Shown here piece by piece: positions 1-11,832 of a DNA stretch of 64,000 nucleotides. Where the stretch lies: positions 1 through 64,000 of the forward strand of contig NW_026273367.1 of assembly GCF_020536995.1 (NCBI RefSeq), read 5' to 3'. The stretch's first letter is position 1; the number at the start of each line of letters is the position of its first letter. The position numbers were made by a program, and so were the translations under genes. The DNA comes from Dreissena polymorpha. Taxonomy: Eukaryota > Mollusca > Bivalvia > Myida > Dreissenidae. The notes beneath the pieces were generated by a model. The model was not told where the DNA came from. It did no database searches and saw only the letters and a program-made list of their open reading frames with translations.

Positions 1-3000
1 CAGAGACAATGGTACCAGTACACAGCATTTTATACTGAGACAAGGTACCAGGAAAGAACTGTTAGACAGGGACAATGGTACCAGTACGCAGCATTTTATA
101 CTAAGACAAGGTACCAGACATAGCATTTTATACTTAGACAATGGGTACCAGTTTTGCAGCATTTTATACTGAGACAAGGTACCAGGACATAGCATGTAAC
201 ACAGGAACAATGGTACCAGTATGCAGCATTTTATACGAGACAACAGTACCAGGACATAGCATGTAGACAGGAACAATGGTATCAGTAGACAGCATTTTTA
301 CTGAGACAATGAACCAGGACATAGCATGTAAGACCGGGACAATATACATACGCAGCATTTTATACTGAGACAGGTACCAGCACATAGCATGTAAGACAGA
401 TTCAATAAGTACCAGTACGCAGCATTTTATACTGAGAGAAGGTACCAGGACATAGCATGTAAGACAGGGACAATGGAACCAGTACGCAGCATTTTATACT
501 GAGACAGGTACCAGGACATAGTATGTAAGACAGGGACAATGTACCAGTACACAGCATTTTATACTGAGACAAGGTACCAAGACATAGCATGTAGACAGGG
601 ACAATGGTACCAGTACGCAGCATTTGATACTGAGACATAGTACCAGTACATAGCATGTAAGATAGGGACAATGGTACCAATACGCAGGCATTTATACTGA
701 GACAAGGTACCAGAACATAGCATGTAAGAGAGAGACAATGGTACCAGTATGCAGCATTTTATACTGAGACAAGGTACCAGAACATAGCATGTAAGAGAGA
801 GACAATGGTACCAGTACGCAGCATTTTATATTGAGACAAGGGTACCAAGACTAGCATGTAAGACAGGGACAATGGTACCAGTACACAGCATTTTATACTG
901 AGACAAGGTACCCAAGACATAGCATGTAAGACAGGGACAATGATACCAGTACCCAGCATTTGATACTGAGACATAGTACCAGTACATAGCATGTAAGATA
1001 GGGACAATGGTACCATACGCAGCAGTTTATACTGAGACAAGGTACCAGGACATAGCATGTAAGACAGGGACAATGGTACCAGTTACGCAGCATTTTTATA
1101 CTGAGACAAGGTACCAGGACATAGCATGTAAGAGAGAGACAATGGTACCAGTATGCAGCATTTTATACTGAGACAAGGTACCAGAACATAGCATGTAAGA
1201 GAAGATAATGGTACCAGTACGCAGCATTTTATACTGAGACAAGGTACCAGGACATAGCATGTAAGACAGGGACAATGGTACCAGTACGCAGCATTTTATA
1301 CTGAGACAAGGTACCAGGACATAGCATGTAAGACAGGGACAATGGTACCAGCACCAGCATTTTTATACTGCAACAATGTACCAGGACATAGCATGTTAAG
1401 ACAGGGACAATGAACCAGTACGCAGCATTTTATTACTGAGACAAGGTACAAGGACATAGCATGTAAGACAGGGACAATGATACCAGTACGCAGCATTTTA
1501 TACGGAGACAAGGTACCAGGACATAGCATGTAAGACAGGAACAATGGTACCAGTACGCAGCATTTTATACTGAAACAAGGTACCAGGATATAGCATGTAA
1601 GACAGGGATAATAGTACCAGTAACGCAGCATTTTATAATAAGACAAGGTACCAGGACATAGCATGTTATACAGAGACAATGGTAGCAGTACGCAGCATTT
1701 TATACTGAGACAAGGTACCAGGACATAGCATGTAAGACAGGGACAATGGTACCAGAAGGCAGCATTTTATACTGAGACAAGGTACCAGGACCTAGCATGT
1801 AAGACAGGGACAATGGTACCAGTACGCAGCATTTTATACTGAGACAAGGTACCAGGACATAGCATGTATGACAGGGACAATGGTACCAGTACGCAGCATT
1901 TTATACTGAGACAAGGTACCAAGACATAGCATGTAAGACAGGAACAATGGTACCAGTACCTAGCATTTTATACTGAAACAGGGTACCAGGACATATCATG
2001 TAAGACAGGGATAATAGTACCTGTACACAGAATTTTATACTAAGACAAGGTACCAGGACATAGCATGTAAGACAGAGACAATGTAGCAGTACGCAGCATT
2101 TTATACGAGACAAGGTACCAGACATAGCATGTAAGACAGGACAGCGTACCAGAACACAGGCATTTTATACTGAGACAAGGACCAGGACATAGCATGTAAG
2201 ACAGAGACAATGGTACCAGTACGCAGCATTTTATACTGAGACAAGGTACCAGAACATAGAATGTAAGACAGAGACAATGGTACCAGTATGCAGCATTTTA
2301 TACTGAGACAGGGTACAAGGACATAGCATGTAAGACAGGGACAATGGTACCAGTATGCAGCATTTTTATACTGCAACAAGGTACCAGGACATAGCATGTA
2401 AGACAGGGACAATGGTACCAGTACGCAGCATTTTATACTGAGACATAGTACCAGTACCTAGCATGTAACACAGGGACAATGGTACCAGTACGCAACGTTT
2501 TATACTGAGACAAGGTACTAGTACTTAGCATGTAAGACAGAGACAATGGTACCAGTACGCAGTATTTTATACTGAAAAAAGGTACCAGGACATAGCATGT
2601 AGACAGGGACAATTGGTACCAGTACGCAGCATTTTATACTGAGACAAGGTACCAGGACATAGCATGTAAGACAGGGACAATGGTACCAGTAGGCAGCATT
2701 TTATACTGAGACAAGGTACCAGGACATAGCATGTAAGACAGGGACAATGGTACCAGTACGCATCATTTTATACTGAAACAAGGTACCAAGACATAGCATG
2801 TAAGACAGAGACAATGTTACCAGTACACAGCATTTTATACTAAGACAGGGTACCAGGACATAGGATGTAAGACAGGGACAATGGTACCAGTATGCAGCAT
2901 TTTATACTGAGACAAGGTACCAGGACATAGCATGTAAGACAGGAACAATGGTACCAGTACGCAGCATTTTATACTGACACAAGGTACCAGGACATAACAT

Positions 3001-4430
3001 GTAAGACAGAGACAATGGTACCAGTACGCAGCATTTTATACTGAGACAAGGTACCAGGAAATAGCATGTAAGACAGGGACAATGGTACCAAAACACAGCA
3101 TTTTATACTGAGACAAGGTACCAGGACATAGCATGTAAGACAGAGACAATGGTAGCAGTATGCAGCATTTTATACTGAGACAAGGTACCAGGACATACCA
3201 TGTGAGACAGGGACAATGGTACCAGTACGCAGCATTTTATACTGAGACAAGGTACCAGGAATAACATGTAAGACAGAGACAATGGTTCCAGTAGGCAAGC
3301 ATTTTATACTGAGACAAGGTACCAGGAACATAGCATGTAAGACAGAGACAATGGTACAAATACGCAGCATTTTATACTAAGACATGGTACCAGGAAATAG
3401 CATGGAAGACAGGGACAATGGTACCAGTACACAGCATTTTATACTGAGAAAAGATACCAGGACATAGCATGTAGGACAGGGACAATGGTACCAGTACGCA
3501 GCATTTTATACCGAGACAAGGTACAAGGACATAGCATGTAAGACAGGGACAATGGTACCAGTACGCAGCATTTTATACTGAGACAAGGTACCAGGACATA
3601 GCATGTAAGACAGGAACAATGGTACCAGTACACAGCATTTTATACTGATACAAGGTACCAGGACATGGCATGTAAGACAGAGACAATGGTACCAGTATGC
3701 AGCATTTTATACTGAGACATGGTATCAGTACCTAACATGTAAGACAGAGACAATGGAACCAGTACTCAGCATTTTATACTGAGAGAAGGTACCAGGACAT
3801 AGCATGTAAGACAGGGACAATGGTACCAGTACGCAGCATTTTATACTAAAACAAGGTACCAGGACATAGCATGTTAGACAGGGAAAATGGTACCAGTACA
3901 TAACATTTTATACCGAGACAAGGTACCAGGACATAGCATGTAAGACAGAGACAATGGTACCAATACGCAGCATTTTATACTGAGACAAGGTACCAGGACA
4001 TAGCATGTAAAGACAGGACAATGGTACCAGTACGCAGCATTTTATACTGAGACAAGGTACCAGTACTTAGCATGTAAGACAGGGACAATGGTACCAGTAT
4101 GCAGCATTTATACTGAGACAAGGTACCAGGACAAAGCATGGAAGACTGGGACAATGGTATTAGTACGCAGCATTTTATACTAAGACAAGGTACCAGGACA
4201 TAGCATGTAAGACAGAGACAATGGTACCAGTACGCAGCATTTTAGACTGAGACATAGTTATAGGACATAGCATGTAAGACAGAGACAATGGTACCAGTAT
4301 GCAGCATTTTATACTGAGGCAAGGTACTAGTACCTAGCATGTAAGACAGAGACAATGGTACCAGTATGCAGCATTTATACTGAGACAAGGTACCAGGACA
4401 TAGTGTGTAAGACAGGGACAATGGTATCAG
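1..4430. repeat. 67-bp satellite array, block copy 1 (about 66 units)
   Basis: Tandem array with a 67-bp period. Each unit is two related halves: a 34-bp half starting ACAATGGTACCAGTACGCAG and a 33-bp half starting ACAAGGTACCAGGACATAGC. Both halves share GGTACCAG and AGCAT, so the unit is a dimer of a ~33/34-bp monomer. Divergence between units is modest (single substitutions such as CGCAG/TGCAG). The array is cut by the window start, so its true length is unknown. The first ~2.6 kb carries many more 1-bp indels than the matching stretch of copy 2. No coding capacity is credible: 67 is not a multiple of 3, so open frames are only ~65 codons, the length of one three-frame cycle. Confidence 0.97.
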
Positions 4431-5535
4431 TGTGTAGCATGTTGGAATATGACTATGGTACTAGGGCGAAGCATGTTGGACTATGTCTATGGTACCAGTG
4501 TATAGCATGTTGGACTATGACATGATACCAGTGCAAAGCATTTTGAACTGTGACAATGGTACCAGTGTGTTTCATGTTTGACTGTGACAATGGTACCAGT
4601 GGGTAGCATGTTGGACTGTGACTATGGTACCAGTGCAAAGCATGATTGACTGTGACAATGGTATTACATATGTAGTGTGTACCATGATGAACTGTGACTA
4701 TGGTACCAGTGCGTAGCATGATGGACTGTGACTATGGTACCAGTGCGTAGCATGATGGACTGTGACAATTGTATCAGTGCGTAGCATATTGGACTGTGAC
4801 TATGGTACCAGTGCGCAGCATGTTGGACTGTTACTATGGTACCAGTGTGTAGCATGAACGACTGAGACAATCATACCAGTGTGTAGCATAATGAACTGTG
4901 ACTACCGGTATAGTACCAGTGTGTAGCATGTTGGACTGTGACAATGGTACCAGTGTGTGGCATGTTGGACTGTGACTATAATGGTACAAGTGCGTAGCAT
5001 GTTGAACAATGACAATTGTACCAGTGTGTAGCATGTTGGGCTCTGACTATGGTACCAGTGCGTAGCATGTTTGGCTCTGACTATGGTACCAGTGTGTAGC
5101 ATGATGGACTGTGACTATGGTACCAGTGCATAGGATGATGGACTGTGACTTTGGTACAAGTGCGTAGCATGTTGGACTGTGATTATGGTACCAGTGCCTA
5201 GAATGTTGGACTGTGACTATGGTACCAGTGCGTAGCATGTCAGACTGAGACAATGGTACCAGTCAGTAGCATGTCAGAGTTAGACAATGGAACCAGTCAG
5301 TAGCGTGTCAAGACTTAGACAATGGCACCAGTCAGTAGCATGTCTGAGTGAGACAATGGTACCATTACCTTGTACATCAGATAGAGACAATAATACAAAT
5401 ACATAGCATGTTAGACTGTTACAATGTTACCAAAGCGTGGCATGTTTGACATAGCTTGTTATATGTGACACTGATACCATTACTTAACATGTTAGACTGT
5501 AACAATGATACCAGTGCGTAGCATTTCAGACTGAG
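4431..5535. repeat. 34-bp monomeric satellite, block copy 1
   Basis: About 32 diverged units with a ~34-bp period around CTATGGTACCAGTGCGTAGC. It shares GGTACCAG and AGCATG with both halves of the adjacent 67-bp dimer, so it belongs to the same family but without dimeric organisation. Units become increasingly irregular towards 5300-5535, with variants such as GGAACCAGTCAGTAGC and lost spacing. That is the usual picture at the unhomogenised edge of a satellite array. Confidence 0.93.
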
Positions 5536-6840
5536 ACAAAGGACAAGTATGTATATGATTTGTAAATCAAACTTGATTGTTCAATTATACTTGTCTTATT
5601 TCAAAGTTATATATTTTTAGGTAATACCTTCATCAAAATTCTATTTTTAAATGATTTTTGTTTTATTTTTCTATGCTGTATGTTTTGACAGAATTTGTTA
5701 ATCAAAATTCCTTTGTTAAATGATTTTCTTTTTCTTTTCTTTGTTGTATGTTTTTATGTGAAACATTATTCAAAATTTGATTGTTAAATAATATTTGTCA
5801 TCTTTTCCATTTTGTTTGTTTATATGTTATATGTAAATCATAGTTTGATTGTTAAAAAATATTTTGTTTTATATTCTATATTGTGAGATTTTACATGATA
5901 TGTAAATCAAAATTTAATTATTAAATTCAATTTGTTTTTCTTTTCTTTGTAGTTTTTGTTAGCTTGATATGTTAATCAAAATTTGATTGTTACATTTTTT
6001 TATTTCTATGTTTTAAGTTAATACATGATATATTAATCAAAATTCAATTGTTAAATTAATTTTTCTTTTTTTTTCTATATTGCATGTTTTTACATGATAA
6101 GTTAGTAGAAATTTGATTGTTTAATTGTGTTTGTTTTCATTTACATGTTGTATGTTTTTTCATGATATATAAGTCAAAATCCGATTGTTAAATTACATTT
6201 GTTTTCTTTGACATGATGTATGATTTTATGTATTTTGTTTCAAAATAATAGATTGTTAAATTGTATTTGTTTTTTCTTACATTTTATTTTTTTACTTGAT
6301 AGACTAATCAAAATTAGATTATTGAATTACCGGCAAATTAGTTTTCTTTTCGATGTGATATTTTTAATGTGATGCATTAATCAAAATTTGATTTTTAAAT
6401 ATTTGTTTTCTTTTCTATGTTGCATATTTTTACTTGATACATTAATCAAAATATGCAATAATTATTAAATTATATTTGTTTTCTTTTCTAAGTTGTATGT
6501 TTTTACGTGATACATTTATCAAAATTTGATTGTTAAATAATATTTGTTATTTTTACTGTGTTGTATGCGATACATGTATGTTTATCAAAATTTGATTTAT
6601 AAATTATTTTTGTTTTCTTTTATATGTTGTATGTTTTTACGTGATACATTAATCAAAATTCGCTTGTTAAATTGTTTTTCTTTTCTATGTTGTATGTTTT
6701 TAAGTTGTAAGTTAATCAAAATTTGACCGTTATATGTGTAAATTGATGTTCATCAATATTGATATGTTACATGGAATAATTTTTTTTATGACACAAGGAT
6801 TCTATTACTTATAAAAAAAAGCTTAGAATCCACACACTAT
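5536..6840. repeat. AT-rich ~68-bp tandem repeat, block copy 1
   Basis: About 17 diverged units of roughly 65-70 bp built around TTAATCAAAATTTGATTGTT, each followed by a T-rich stretch (TTTTCTTTTCTATGTTGTATG type) and a GATACATT-like word. The core AATCAAAATTTGATT is close to palindromic. Strand-asymmetric T richness is strong. The last ~90 bp (about 6750-6840) is unique and leads into the 50-bp array. No coding potential was seen. Confidence 0.9.
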
Positions 6841-9800
6841 GGTAAGTAGTGACCGGCTGTTGGAAAGCACAAAGCGTCTCTACTGCTATTGGTAAGCGGT
6901 GACCGGCTGTTGGAAAGCACAAAGCGTCTCTACTGCTATTGGTAAGCGGTGACCCGCTGTTGGAAAGCACAAAGCGTCTCTACTGCTATTGGTAAGCGGT
7001 GACCGGCTGTTGGAAAGCACAAAGCGTCTCTACTGCTATTGGTAAGCGGTGACCGGCTGTTGGAAAGCACAAAGTGTCTCTACTGCTATTGGTAAGCGGT
7101 GACCGGCTGTTGGAAAGCACAAAGCGTCTCTACTGCTATTGGTAAGCGGTGACCGGCTGTTGGAAAGCACAAAGCGTCTCTACTGCTATTGGTAAGCGGT
7201 GACCGGCTGTTGGAAAGCACAAAGCGTCTCTACTGCTATTGGTAAGCGGTGACCGGCTGTTGGAAAGCACAAAGCGTCTCTACTGCTATTGGTAAGCGGT
7301 GACCGGCTGTTGGAAAGCACAAAGCGTCTCTACTGCTATTGGTAAGCGGTGACCGGCTGTTGGAAAGCACAAAGCGTCTCTACTGCTATTGGTAAGCGGT
7401 GACCGGCTGTTGGAAAGCACAAAGCGTCTCTACTGCTATTGGTAAGCGGTGACCGGCTGTTGGAAAGCACAAAGCGTCTCTACTGCTATTGGTAAGCGGT
7501 GACCGGCTGTTGGAAAGCACAAAGCGTCTCTACTGCTATTGGTAAGCGGTGACCGGCTGTTGGAAAGCACAAAGCGTCTCTACTGCTATTGGTAAGCGGT
7601 GACCGGCTGTTGGAAAGCACAAAGCGTCTCTACTGCTATTGGTAAGCGGTGACCGGCTGTTGGAAAGCACAAAGCGTCTCTACTGCTATTGGTAAGCGGT
7701 GACCGGCTGTTGGAAAGCACAAAGCGTCTCTACTGCTATTGGTAAGCGGTGACCGGCTGTTGGAAAGCACAAAGCGTCTCTACTGCTATTGGTAAGCGGT
7801 GACCTGCTGTTGGAAAGCACAAAGCGTCTCTACTGCTATTGGTAAGCGGTGACCTGCTGTTGGAAAGCACAAAGCGTCTCTACTGCTATTGGTAAGCGGT
7901 GACCGGCTGTTGGAAAGCACAAAGCGTCTCTACTGCTATTGGTAAGCGGTGACCAGCTGTTGGAAAGCACAAAGCGTCTCTACTGCTATTGGTAAGCGGT
8001 GACCGGCTGTTGGAAAGCACAAAGCGTCTCTACTGCTATTGGTAAGCGGTGACCGGCTGTTGGAAAGCACAAAGCGTCTCTACTGCTATTGGTAAGCGGT
8101 GACCGGCTGTTGGAAAGCACAAAGCGTCTCTACTGCTATTGGTAAGCGGTGACCGGCTGTTGGAAAGCAACAAAGCGTCTCTACTGCTATTGGTAAGCGG
8201 TGACCGGCTGTTGGAAAGCACAAAGCGTCTCTACTGCTATTGGTAAGCGGTGACCCGGCTGTTGGAAAGCACAAAGCGTCTCTACTGCTATTGGTAGCGG
8301 TGACCGGCTGTTGGAAAGCACAAAGCGTCTCTACTGCTATTGGTAAGCGGTGACCGGCTGTTGGAAAGCACAAAGCGTCTCTACTGCTATTGGTAAGCGG
8401 TGACCGGCTGTTGGAAAGCACAAAGCGTCTCTACTGCTATTGGTAAGCGGTGACCGGCTGTTGGAAAGCACAAAGCGTCTCTACTGCTATTGGTAAGCGG
8501 TGACCGGCTGTTGGAAAGCACAAAGCGTCTCTACTGCTATTGGTAAGCGGTGACCGGCTGTTGGAAAGCACAAAGCGTCTCTACTGCTATTGGTAAGCGG
8601 TGACCGGCTGTTGGAAAGCACAAAGCGTCTCTACTGCTATTGGTAAGCGGTGACCGGCTGTTGGAAAGCACAAAGCGTCTCTACTGCTATTGGTAAGCGG
8701 TGACCGGCTGTTGGAAAGCACAAAGCGTCTCTACTGCTATTGGTAAGCGGTGACCGGCTGTTGGAAAGCACAAAGCGTCTCTACTGCTATTGGTAAGCGG
8801 TGACCGGCTGTTGGAAAGCACAAAGCGTCTCTACTGCTATTGGTAAGCGGTGACCGGCTGTTGGAAAGCACAAAGCGTCTCTACTGCTATTGGTAAGCGG
8901 TGACCGGCTGTTGGAAAGCACAAAGCGTCTCTACTGCTATTGGTAAGCGGTGACCGGCTGTTGGAAAGCACAAAGCGTCTCTACTGCTATTGGTAAGCGG
9001 TGACCGGCTGTTGGAAAGCACAAAGCGTCTCTACTGCTATTGGTAAGCGGTGACCGGCTGTTGGAAAGCACAAAGCGTCTCTACTGCTATTGGTAAGCGG
9101 TGACCGGCTGTTGGAAAGCACAAAGCGTCTCTACTGCTATTGGTAAGCGGTGACCGGCTGTTGGAAAGCACAAAGCGTCTCTACTGCTATTGGTAAGCGG
9201 TGACCGGCTGTTGGAAAGCACAAAGCGTCTCTACTGCTATTGGTAAGCGGTGACCGGCTGTTGGAAAGCACAAAGCGTCTCTACTGCTATTGGTAAGCGG
9301 TGACCGGCTGTTGGAAAGCACCAAAGCGTCTCTACTGCTATTGGTAAGCGGTGACCGGCTGTTGGAAAGCACAAAGCGTCTCTACTGCTATTGGTAAGCG
9401 GTGACCGGCTGTTGGAAAGCACAAAGCGTTCTCTACTGCTATTGGTAAGCGGTGACCGGCTGTTGGAAAGCACAAAGCGTCTCTACTGCTATTGGTAAGC
9501 GGTGACCGGCTGTTGGAAAGCACAAAGCGTCTCTACTGCTATTGGTAAGCGGTGACCGGCTGTTGGAAAGCACAAAGCGTCTCTCCTGCTATTGGTAAGT
9601 GGTGACCCGGCTGTTGGAAAGCACAAAGCGTCTCTACTGCTATTGGTAAGCGGTGACCGGCTGTTGGAAAGCACAAAGCGTCTCTACTGCTATTGGTAAG
9701 CGGTGACCGGCTGTTGGAAAGCACAAAGCGTCTCTACTGCTATTGGTAAGCGGTGACCGGCTGTTGGAAAGCACAAAGCGTCTCTACTGCTATTGGTAAG

Positions 9801-11806
9801 CGGTGACCGGCTGTTGGAAAGCACAAAGCGTCTCTACTGCTATTGGTAAGCGGTGACCGGCTGTTGGAAAGCACAAAGCGTCTCTACTGCTATTGGTAAG
9901 CGGTGACCGGCTGTTGGAAAGCACAAAGCGTCTCTACTGCTATTGGTAAGCGGTGACCGGCTGTTGGAAAGCACAAAGCGTCTCTACTGCTATTGGTAAG
10001 CGGTGACCGGCTGTTGGAAAGCACAAAGCGTCTCTACTGCTATTGGTAAGCGGTGACCGGCTGTTGGAAAGCACAAAGCGTCTCTACTGCTATTGGTAAG
10101 CGGTGACCGGCTGTTGGAAAGCACAAAGCGTCTCTTCTGCTATTGGTAAGCGGTGACCGGCTGTTGGAAAGCACAAAGCGTCTCTACTGCTATTGGTAAG
10201 CGGTGACCGGCTGTTGGAAAGCACAAAGCGTCTCTACTGCTATTGGTAAGCGGTGACCGGCTGTTGGAAAGCACAAAGCGTCTCTACTGCTATTGGTAAG
10301 CGGTGACCGGCTGTTGGAAAGCACAAAGCGTCTCTACTGCTATTGGTAAGCGGTGACCGGCTGTTGGAAAGCACAAAGCGTCTCTACTGCTATTGGTAAG
10401 CGGTGACCGGCTGTTGGAAAGCACAAAGCGTCTCTACTGCTATTGGTAAGCGGTGACCGGCTGTTGGAAAGCACAAAGCGTCTCTACTGCTATTGGTAAG
10501 TGGTGACCGGCTGTTGGAAAGCACAAAGCGTCTCTACTGCTATTGGTAAGCGGTGACCGGCTGTTGGAAAGCACAAAGCGTCTCTACTGCTATTGGTAAG
10601 CGGTGACCGGCTGTTGGAAAGCACAAAGCGTCTCTACTGCTATTGGTAAGCGGTGACCGGCTGTTGGAAAGCACAAAGCGTCTCTACTGCTATTGGTAAG
10701 CGGTGACCGGCTGTTGGAAAGCACAAAGCGTCTCTACTGCTATTGGTAAGCGGTGACCGGCTGTTGGAAAGCACAAAGCGTCTCTACTGCTATTGGTAAG
10801 CGGTGACCGGCTGTTGGAAAGCACAAAGCGTCTCTACTGCTATTGGTAAGCGGTGACCGGCTGTTGGAAAGCACAAAGCGTCTCTACTGCTATTGGTAAG
10901 CGGTGACCGGCTGTTGGAAAGCACAAAGCGTCTCTACTGCTATTGGTAAGCGGTGACCGGCTGTTGGAAAGCACAAAGCGTCTCAACTGCTATTGGTAAG
11001 CGGTGACCGGCTGTTGGAAAGCACAAAGCGTCTCTACTGCTATTGGTAAGCGGTGACCGGCTGTTGGAAAGCACAAAGCGTCTCTACTGCTATTGGTAAG
11101 CGGTGACCGGCTGTTGGAAAGCACAAAGCGTCTCTACTGCTATTGGTAAGCGGTGACCGGCTGTTGGAAAGCACAAAGCGTCTCTACTGCTATTGGTAAG
11201 CGGTGACCGGCTGTTGGAAAGCACAAAGCGTCTCTACTGCTATTGGTAAGCGGTGACCGGCTGTTGGAAAGCACATAGCGTCTCTACTGCTATTGGTAAG
11301 CGGTGACCGGCTGTTGGAAAGCACAAAGCGTCTCTACTGCTATTGGTAAGCGGTGACCGGCTGTTGGAAAGCACAAAGCGTCTCTACTGCTATTGGTAAG
11401 CGGTGACCGGCTGTTGGAAAGCACAAAGCGTCTCTACTGCTATTGGTAAGCGGTGACCGGCTGTTGGAAAGCACAAAGCGTCTCTACTGCTATTGGTAAG
11501 CGGTGACCGGCTGTTGGAAAGCACAAAGCGTCTCTACTGCTATTGGTAAGCGGTGACCGGCTGTTGGAAAGCACAAAGCGTCTCTACTGCTATTGGTAAG
11601 CGGTGACCGGCTGTTGGAAAGCACAAAGCGTCTCTACTGCTATTGGTAAGCGGTGACCGGCTGTTGGAAAGCACAAAGCGTCTCTACTGCTATTGGTAAG
11701 CGGTGACCGGCTGTTGGAAAGCACAAAGCGTCTCTACTGCTATTGGTAAGCGGTGACCGGCTGTTGGAAAGCACAAAGCGTCTCTACTGCTATTGGTAAG
11801 CGGTCA
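6841..11806. repeat. 50-bp satellite array, block copy 1 (about 99 units)
   Basis: Exact 50-bp period; the unit begins GGTAAGCGGTGACCGGCTGT and ends CTACTGCTATT. Units are nearly identical over 5 kb, with isolated substitutions (for example CCTGCTG near 7804 and 7854) and clusters of 1-bp indels near 8170-8300 and 9320-9610. The first unit has GGTAAGTAGT in place of GGTAAGCGGT. The array ends in a rearranged junction with the next 67-bp array. Each unit begins with a splice-donor-like GGTAAG; whether this matters is unknown. Short open frames on the minus strand arise only where indels shift the phase. Confidence 0.97.
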
Positions 11807-11832
11807 CCAATAGCGGGCTGTTGGTAAGACAA
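11795..11832. other. rearranged junction between 50-bp and 67-bp satellites
   Basis: The last 50-bp unit reads GGTAAGCGGT, then CACCAATAGC, which is the reverse complement of GCTATTGGTG from the same repeat family, then GGGCTGTTGG in forward orientation. It then enters the 67-bp satellite at TAAGACAAAGACAATGG. A short inverted templated insert at a breakpoint suggests replication template switching during formation of the composite block. This is inference from one junction. Confidence 0.7.

Noticed and set aside
164-5253. Many minus-strand open frames of 64-139 codons rich in MLCPGTLSQYKMLRTGT-like peptides (also in 11.7-19.1 kb)
   Set aside because: They are translations of the 67-bp and 34-bp satellites. 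The period is not a multiple of 3, so one frame cycles through all three phases, and frame lengths cluster at one cycle. Stops and indels vary between units with no sign of protein selection.
8036-9724. Minus-strand frames with LSNSRSPLTNSSRDALCF repeats (also 23.4-27.5 kb)
   Set aside because: Translations of the 50-bp satellite that open only where 1-bp indels shift phase.
6841-11806. CRISPR-like regular spacing in the 50-bp array
   Set aside because: Units are identical throughout their length with no variable spacers, no leader and no cas genes; this is a minisatellite in a eukaryotic genome.
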